DNA of 9,546 nucleotides from an uncultured bacterium (GTDB lineage Bacteria; Patescibacteriota; Minisyncoccia; Phycocordibacterales; UBA9973). Shown one piece after another: positions 6,562 through 9,546 of this stretch. The notes beneath the pieces were generated by a model, which saw nothing but the letters and a program-made list of their open reading frames with translations, was not told where the DNA came from and did no database searches. The translations under genes were made by a program, and so were the position numbers. The first letter of the stretch is position 1; every line of letters starts with the position of its first letter. The DNA lies in NCBI GenBank assembly GCA_903891365.1, contig CAITEG010000034.1, positions 1-9,546 of the forward strand. Reading direction: 5' to 3'.

Positions 6562-6567
6562 TATTAT
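6562..6567 (+). promoter_or_regulatory. Probable -10 of trpS operon promoter
   Basis: TATTAT (6562-6567, 5 of 6 to consensus) ends 9 nt before the trpS ATG; an overlapping alternative is TATATA (6565-6570), 6 nt before it. No clear -35 is seen, only T-rich DNA upstream. Either choice gives a leader of only a few nucleotides. Confidence 0.4.
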
Positions 6568-6576
6568 ATACAGTAT

Positions 6577-7548
6577 ATGAAAAAACGATTATTATCGGGC
6601 ATTCAACCTTCAGGAGTCATACATATTGGTAACTATTTTGGGGCTATTAAGCAGTTTGTAGACCTACAGGATAACTATGAATCATTCATCTTTATAGCTG
6701 ATTTTCACGCGATAACTACTATACATAATAAGGATATCTTATCAAAAAATACACTCGATGTAGCCTTGGATTACCTGGCTTGCGGCCTTGACCCAAAGAA
6801 AATTTGCTTGTTTAAACAGTCAGATTTACCTGAAGTCACGGAGCTTGCGTGGTATTTTAATTGTATAACGACTATGCCTTATCTTGAGAGAGCTACCGCT
6901 TATAAAGACGCGGGGATGAAAGCCAAAGAAGTAAATGTCGGTCTTTTTGATTACCCAGTTCTTATGGCGGCAGATATCTTAATCCAAGGAGCAGACGTAG
7001 TTCCTACAGGGGCAGACCAGAAACAGCACGTAGAGTATGCTCGCGATATCGCTACCAAGTTCAATAATGCATTTGGAGAAACTTTTAAACTTCCAGAGCC
7101 ACTTATTTTAAAAGAAGTTGCTATTGTTCCAGGCGTAGATGGTAGAAAGATGAGTAAGAGTTACGGCAATACTATTCCACTCTTTGGAACAGACGAAGAG
7201 ATCAAGAAAGCTGTTATGAGCATCGTCACAGATTCTAAAGCTCCAGCTGACAAGAAGAATCCTGATGAGTGTAATATCTTTGCTATCCATAAACTCTTCT
7301 TAAAGGGTGAAGAATTAGATGCACTTAGAAAAAGATATGAGGAAGGTGGTCTTGGCTATAAAGAAGCTAAAGATATGCTTTACGAAGAGATTACGACATT
7401 TATAAAACCGATGAGAGAGAAGAGAGAGTACTATGAAAAGAATTTAGATGAAGTAAAAAATATTCTAAAAGAAGGAGCTTTGAAAGCTAAAGAAAATATA
7501 AAAGATAAGATGGGGCTTATTAGAAATAATGTAGGAGTAAGTATCTAA
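6577..7548 (+). CDS. trpS: Tryptophan--tRNA ligase (TrpRS)
   Basis: This class I synthetase charges tRNA-Trp with tryptophan. The 323 aa are normal for bacterial TrpRS. Key motifs are SGIQPSGVIHIGNYFGA with the HIGH-type HIGN (16-19), the tryptophan-pocket region DYPVLMAADIL (125-135, with D133 matching the conserved substrate-binding Asp) and GADQKQHVEYARDIA (145-159). The KMSKS loop is perfect (KMSKS, 191-195). The C-terminal helices end in the expected lysine-rich segment. The start at 6577 follows a -10-like TATTAT without any Shine-Dalgarno sequence. It is the first gene of a plus-strand unit: a 73-aa membrane protein follows after 3 nt, then aspS. It is divergent from dnaB across 97-106 bp of promoter DNA. 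Confidence 0.98.
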   Translation: MKKRLLSGIQPSGVIHIGNYFGAIKQFVDLQDNYESFIFIADFHAITTIHNKDILSKNTLDVALDYLACGLDPKKICLFKQSDLPEVTELAWYFNCITTMPYLERATAYKDAGMKAKEVNVGLFDYPVLMAADILIQGADVVPTGADQKQHVEYARDIATKFNNAFGETFKLPEPLILKEVAIVPGVDGRKMSKSYGNTIPLFGTDEEIKKAVMSIVTDSKAPADKKNPDECNIFAIHKLFLKGEELDALRKRYEEGGLGYKEAKDMLYEEITTFIKPMREKREYYEKNLDEVKNILKEGALKAKENIKDKMGLIRNNVGVSI

Positions 7549-7551
7549 TTT

Positions 7552-7773
7552 ATGAAATACATCCATATCTTATTTACAGTTGTATTGGGTCCAATATATT
7601 GGCTTATAAATATAATCCATACGAAAGTTCAGAAGTGGTACTTTAGAATGCATAAAGACGATATTATCATCTGGTACCTCTTCACTCCGTTCTATTGGAT
7701 TCTTGTTCTTATCACTTTCATTATTTCTGTGCCTTATGAATTCCTTATTGCAGTCACAAGCAAGCTTCATTAA
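7552..7773 (+). CDS. Small two-helix membrane protein between trpS and aspS
   Basis: A 73-aa protein with two hydrophobic helices (about 4-22 and 38-62) joined by a basic, aromatic loop (HTKVQKWYFRMHKDD, 23-37). Proline/aromatic pairs stand at the helix ends (GPIYW near 13-17, TPFYW near 45-49, VPYE near 60-63), which looks like a conserved design and not random translation. It begins 3 nt after the trpS stop and ends 22 nt before aspS, so it should be co-transcribed and translationally coupled with trpS. No Shine-Dalgarno sequence is correctly placed; a GGAG lies too far upstream. I do not recognise a named family. Its reality rests on operon fit, amino-acid pattern and the absence of any competing gene in this gap. 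Confidence 0.72.
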   Translation: MKYIHILFTVVLGPIYWLINIIHTKVQKWYFRMHKDDIIIWYLFTPFYWILVLITFIISVPYEFLIAVTSKLH

Positions 7774-7795
7774 TTTATTATTTATCAAAAATTAT

Positions 7796-9139
7796 ATGCG
7801 TACATACATAAAAGATTTAAAAGAACATATAGGAGAAGAAGTCAGTATTTCAGGATGGGTAGATGTTCGTCGTGACCAAGGGAAAATGATATTCCTTGAT
7901 TTTCGTGATATGACCGGTGTTGTTCAGGGTGTTATACTCCCAAACTATACAGAGACCATAGAAGTCGGTAAGACTTTACGTAAAGAGTTTGCTGTAAAAG
8001 TAGAAGGTAAAGTAAATAAGAGACCAGAGAGAAATATTAAAGAAGGTATTTTAAATGGTGATATAGAATTAGAAATAATTGATATAAAAATACTTGCAGA
8101 AGCTGAACCTCTTCCTTTTGACATATCTTTAAATGGATACAATCTAGAATTAACTACAGAGCTTGATAATAGAGCCATAGTATTGCGACAGCCTAAAATT
8201 CAAGCAATTTTCAAAATAGAGGAGACTGTTATCGACTCATTCCGTGAATTCATGAAGCAAAACATGTTCTTTGAATTTCAAGCACCTTCTATGGTGCCAG
8301 CAACGGCTGAAGGCGGAGCTGAAGTTTTCCAGATAGACTACTTTGGCAAGAAAGCTTTTCTCTCTCAGTCACCACAACTTTACAAACAGATAGTCATGTC
8401 TGCTTTTGAACGATGCTTCTCTGTAAACAAAGTATTTCGTGCTGAGCCATCTTCAACTACAAGACACCTTACTGAGATAGTTTCCCTCGATGCCGAAATG
8501 GCTTTCATAGAGTCATGGACTGACGTTCGTGATATGGCCGAGAATACTGTTAAACATATTTTGAAAAAAGTTGAAGAGAAAAATGCCGAACATATAAAAT
8601 TACTCGATGTAGAACTTCCTACTATGATAGATAAGACACCGACACTTTCTTTGAGAGAAGTTCAGCAAAAGATTTTTGAAAAGTTTGGCCGTGATGTCAG
8701 GGGAGAAAAAGATACAAATGCTCAAGACGAGAGAGAAATCTGTGAGATTATAAAGGAAGAGACTGGCTCTGACTTCGTCTTTATCTATGGTTACCCAACT
8801 CGTAAGAAGCCTTTCTATGTTTATCCAAATCCAGATGAACCTGAATACAACGAAGGTATGGATCTTATCTGCCGTGGTGTTGAATGGCTCTCAGGAGGAA
8901 GAAGAATAAATGATTCAAAACAATTAGAGGAGCATGTGAAGCTTTGGAATATGGATCCTGATAAGGTTAAAATGTTCTTAGAAGCTTTCAAGTATGGAGT
9001 TCCACCAGAAGGTGGATTTGCTTTCGGAGCAGAACGTATAACAATGCAGTTGCTAGGGCTTAAAAATGTCCGCGAAGCATGTATGTTCCCAAGAGATATG
9101 AATAGAATAGATGAGAGACTAACTGATGAAGGATATTAA
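7796..9139 (+). CDS. aspS: Aspartate--tRNA ligase, archaeal/eukaryal type (probably non-discriminating)
   Basis: This class IIb synthetase activates aspartate. The 447 aa show an N-terminal OB-fold anticodon-binding domain (VSISGWVDVRRDQGK, about 16-30) and a catalytic core with AEGGAEVF (171-178), QSPQLYKQ (191-198), motif 2 FRAEPSSTTRHLTE (214-227) followed by SLDAEMAF, which favours Asp over Asn, and motif 3 GFAFGAERI (407-415). Bacterial AspRS is near 590 aa because of a GAD insertion; that insertion is missing, as in archaeal and eukaryal enzymes. Such enzymes in bacteria often also charge tRNA-Asn with Asp, corrected by GatCAB; that is inference, since neither GatCAB nor AsnRS is in the window. 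The OB domain has a bacterial-looking stretch (NKRPERNIKEGILNGDIELE). I chose the ATG at 7796: the frame stays open from 7703, but those 31 extra residues overlap the 73-aa gene and precede the normal N-terminus. Confidence 0.93.
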   Translation: MRTYIKDLKEHIGEEVSISGWVDVRRDQGKMIFLDFRDMTGVVQGVILPNYTETIEVGKTLRKEFAVKVEGKVNKRPERNIKEGILNGDIELEIIDIKILAEAEPLPFDISLNGYNLELTTELDNRAIVLRQPKIQAIFKIEETVIDSFREFMKQNMFFEFQAPSMVPATAEGGAEVFQIDYFGKKAFLSQSPQLYKQIVMSAFERCFSVNKVFRAEPSSTTRHLTEIVSLDAEMAFIESWTDVRDMAENTVKHILKKVEEKNAEHIKLLDVELPTMIDKTPTLSLREVQQKIFEKFGRDVRGEKDTNAQDEREICEIIKEETGSDFVFIYGYPTRKKPFYVYPNPDEPEYNEGMDLICRGVEWLSGGRRINDSKQLEEHVKLWNMDPDKVKMFLEAFKYGVPPEGGFAFGAERITMQLLGLKNVREACMFPRDMNRIDERLTDEGY

Positions 9140-9151
9140 TTTATTTAAAAT

Positions 9152-9546
9152 ATGAAATTTATTCTTATAACAGGGCCTCAAGCTGTAGGCAAAATGACAA
9201 TTGGGCAAGAACTTGAAAAGATAACTAATCTCAAATTATTCCATAATCATATGTCTATTGAATTAGTTAATCCATTTTTTGATTACGGTACACCTTCAGC
9301 CAAGAGATTGGTAAGACTTATTCGAGAAGAAATATTTAAAGAAGTTGCTAGTAGTAATTTAGAGGGACTAATTTTTACTTTTGTTTGGTATTTTGACGAT
9401 AAAGAAGATTGGGAATACATAGAAAGTCTTATAAAAATATTTCGAGATCAAAATGCAGAAATATATTATGTGGAACTTGAAGCTGATTTGGAAGAGAGAA
9501 TTAGAAGAAATAAAACAGAAAATCGTTTAAAACATAAACCATCAAA
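9152..9546 (+). CDS. P-loop NTPase / small kinase-like protein (3' end outside window)
   Basis: The 131 visible residues begin with a beta strand and Walker A loop MKFILITGPQAVGKMTIGQE, then LKLFHNHMSIELV, GLIFTFVWYFDD (about 72-83) and YYVELEADLEERIRRN (about 105-120), with KTENRLKHKPS at the cut. This pattern matches a widespread but uncharacterised family annotated as AAA-family ATPase or shikimate-kinase-like; the size and arginine-rich helix after the ELEA strand suggest a small-molecule kinase fold. The residue after the P-loop lysine is Met (K14-M15-T16), where most P-loops have Ser/Thr; I believe this is normal for the family. No stop occurs before the window end, so the gene is 3'-partial. 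It starts 12 nt after aspS and may be the fourth gene of the trpS unit. No Shine-Dalgarno sequence is present. Substrate is unknown. Confidence 0.85.
   Translation, partial: MKFILITGPQAVGKMTIGQELEKITNLKLFHNHMSIELVNPFFDYGTPSAKRLVRLIREEIFKEVASSNLEGLIFTFVWYFDDKEDWEYIESLIKIFRDQNAEIYYVELEADLEERIRRNKTENRLKHKPS

Noticed and set aside
6566..6578. ATATAC-A-GTATAT palindrome overlapping the trpS start codon
   Set aside because: It is short and almost purely A/T, so expected by chance in this composition; not strong enough to call an operator.
7703..7795. N-terminal extension of AspRS by 31 residues (hydrophobic MFLSLSLFLCL start), resembling a signal peptide
   Set aside because: It overlaps the 73-aa gene in another frame, precedes the normal OB-domain N-terminus, and a signal peptide on a tRNA synthetase makes no sense.
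1..9546. Recoded UGA (genetic code 25) as in some CPR lineages
   Set aside because: All genes are full length with no in-frame TGA. TGA is simply not used as a stop in this small sample, which can be chance in AT-rich DNA.
1..9546. CRISPR array, insertion sequence, tRNA or riboswitch
   Set aside because: No regularly spaced direct repeats, transposase-like reading frame, cloverleaf or long structured 5' leader was found; leaders here are too short to hold a riboswitch or T-box.

Overview
The window looks like chromosomal sequence from a small-genome bacterium of the Candidate Phyla Radiation (Patescibacteria, most likely the Parcubacteria/Paceibacteria side). I infer this from gene character, not from a search. 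The signs are a membrane histidine kinase with the HQLRSPLTAIKGY H-box style and an N-terminal multi-helix membrane module, a CorA-like N-terminal domain of the type common in that group, an archaeal/eukaryal-type AspRS without the bacterial GAD insertion, AT-rich DNA, very tight spacing, and stop codons that are almost all TAA (one TAG, no TGA). Essential genes dominate: three aminoacyl-tRNA synthetases, a ribosomal protein, the replicative helicase and RecR. There are no tRNAs, rRNAs, CRISPR arrays, transposases or phage genes.

Layout. (1) 1-1152 (+): a sensor histidine kinase whose true start lies before the window. It ends at a strong bidirectional terminator (1154-1192) shared with the convergent unit. 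(2) 3058-1191 (-): a two-gene unit, a short CorA-like protein with a single membrane helix overlapping cysS by 10 nt. (3) 3059-3250: a divergent intergenic region with two short-leader promoters, a 13-bp GC-rich perfect hairpin and a small inverted repeat. (4) 3251-3613 (+): rplU (bL21) alone, with its own terminator. (5) 3753-4430 (+): an unrecognised protein with a signal peptide and three C-terminal membrane helices, ending at a terminator that faces recR. (6) 6470-4465 (-): dnaB-recR with a 2-nt gap. (7) 6480-6576: a divergent promoter region. (8) 6577-9546 (+): trpS, a 73-aa membrane protein, archaeal-type aspS and a P-loop kinase-like gene cut by the window end, with gaps of 3, 22 and 12 nt.

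The genes are mostly information processing: charging of Cys, Trp and Asp (probably also Asn by the indirect route), ribosome structure, replication fork unwinding and recombinational repair. Two of the three synthetase genes are tightly coupled to small, poorly understood membrane proteins. No visible start codon has a properly placed Shine-Dalgarno sequence, and several have a -10-like hexamer only 7-11 nt upstream, which suggests leaderless or very short-leader mRNAs.

I do not see a clear new multi-gene system. The best candidates for a second look are the truncated CorA-like protein joined to cysS, the 73-aa membrane protein between trpS and aspS, the 225-aa secreted/membrane protein, the intergenic hairpin at 3124-3170, and the leaderless promoter pattern.
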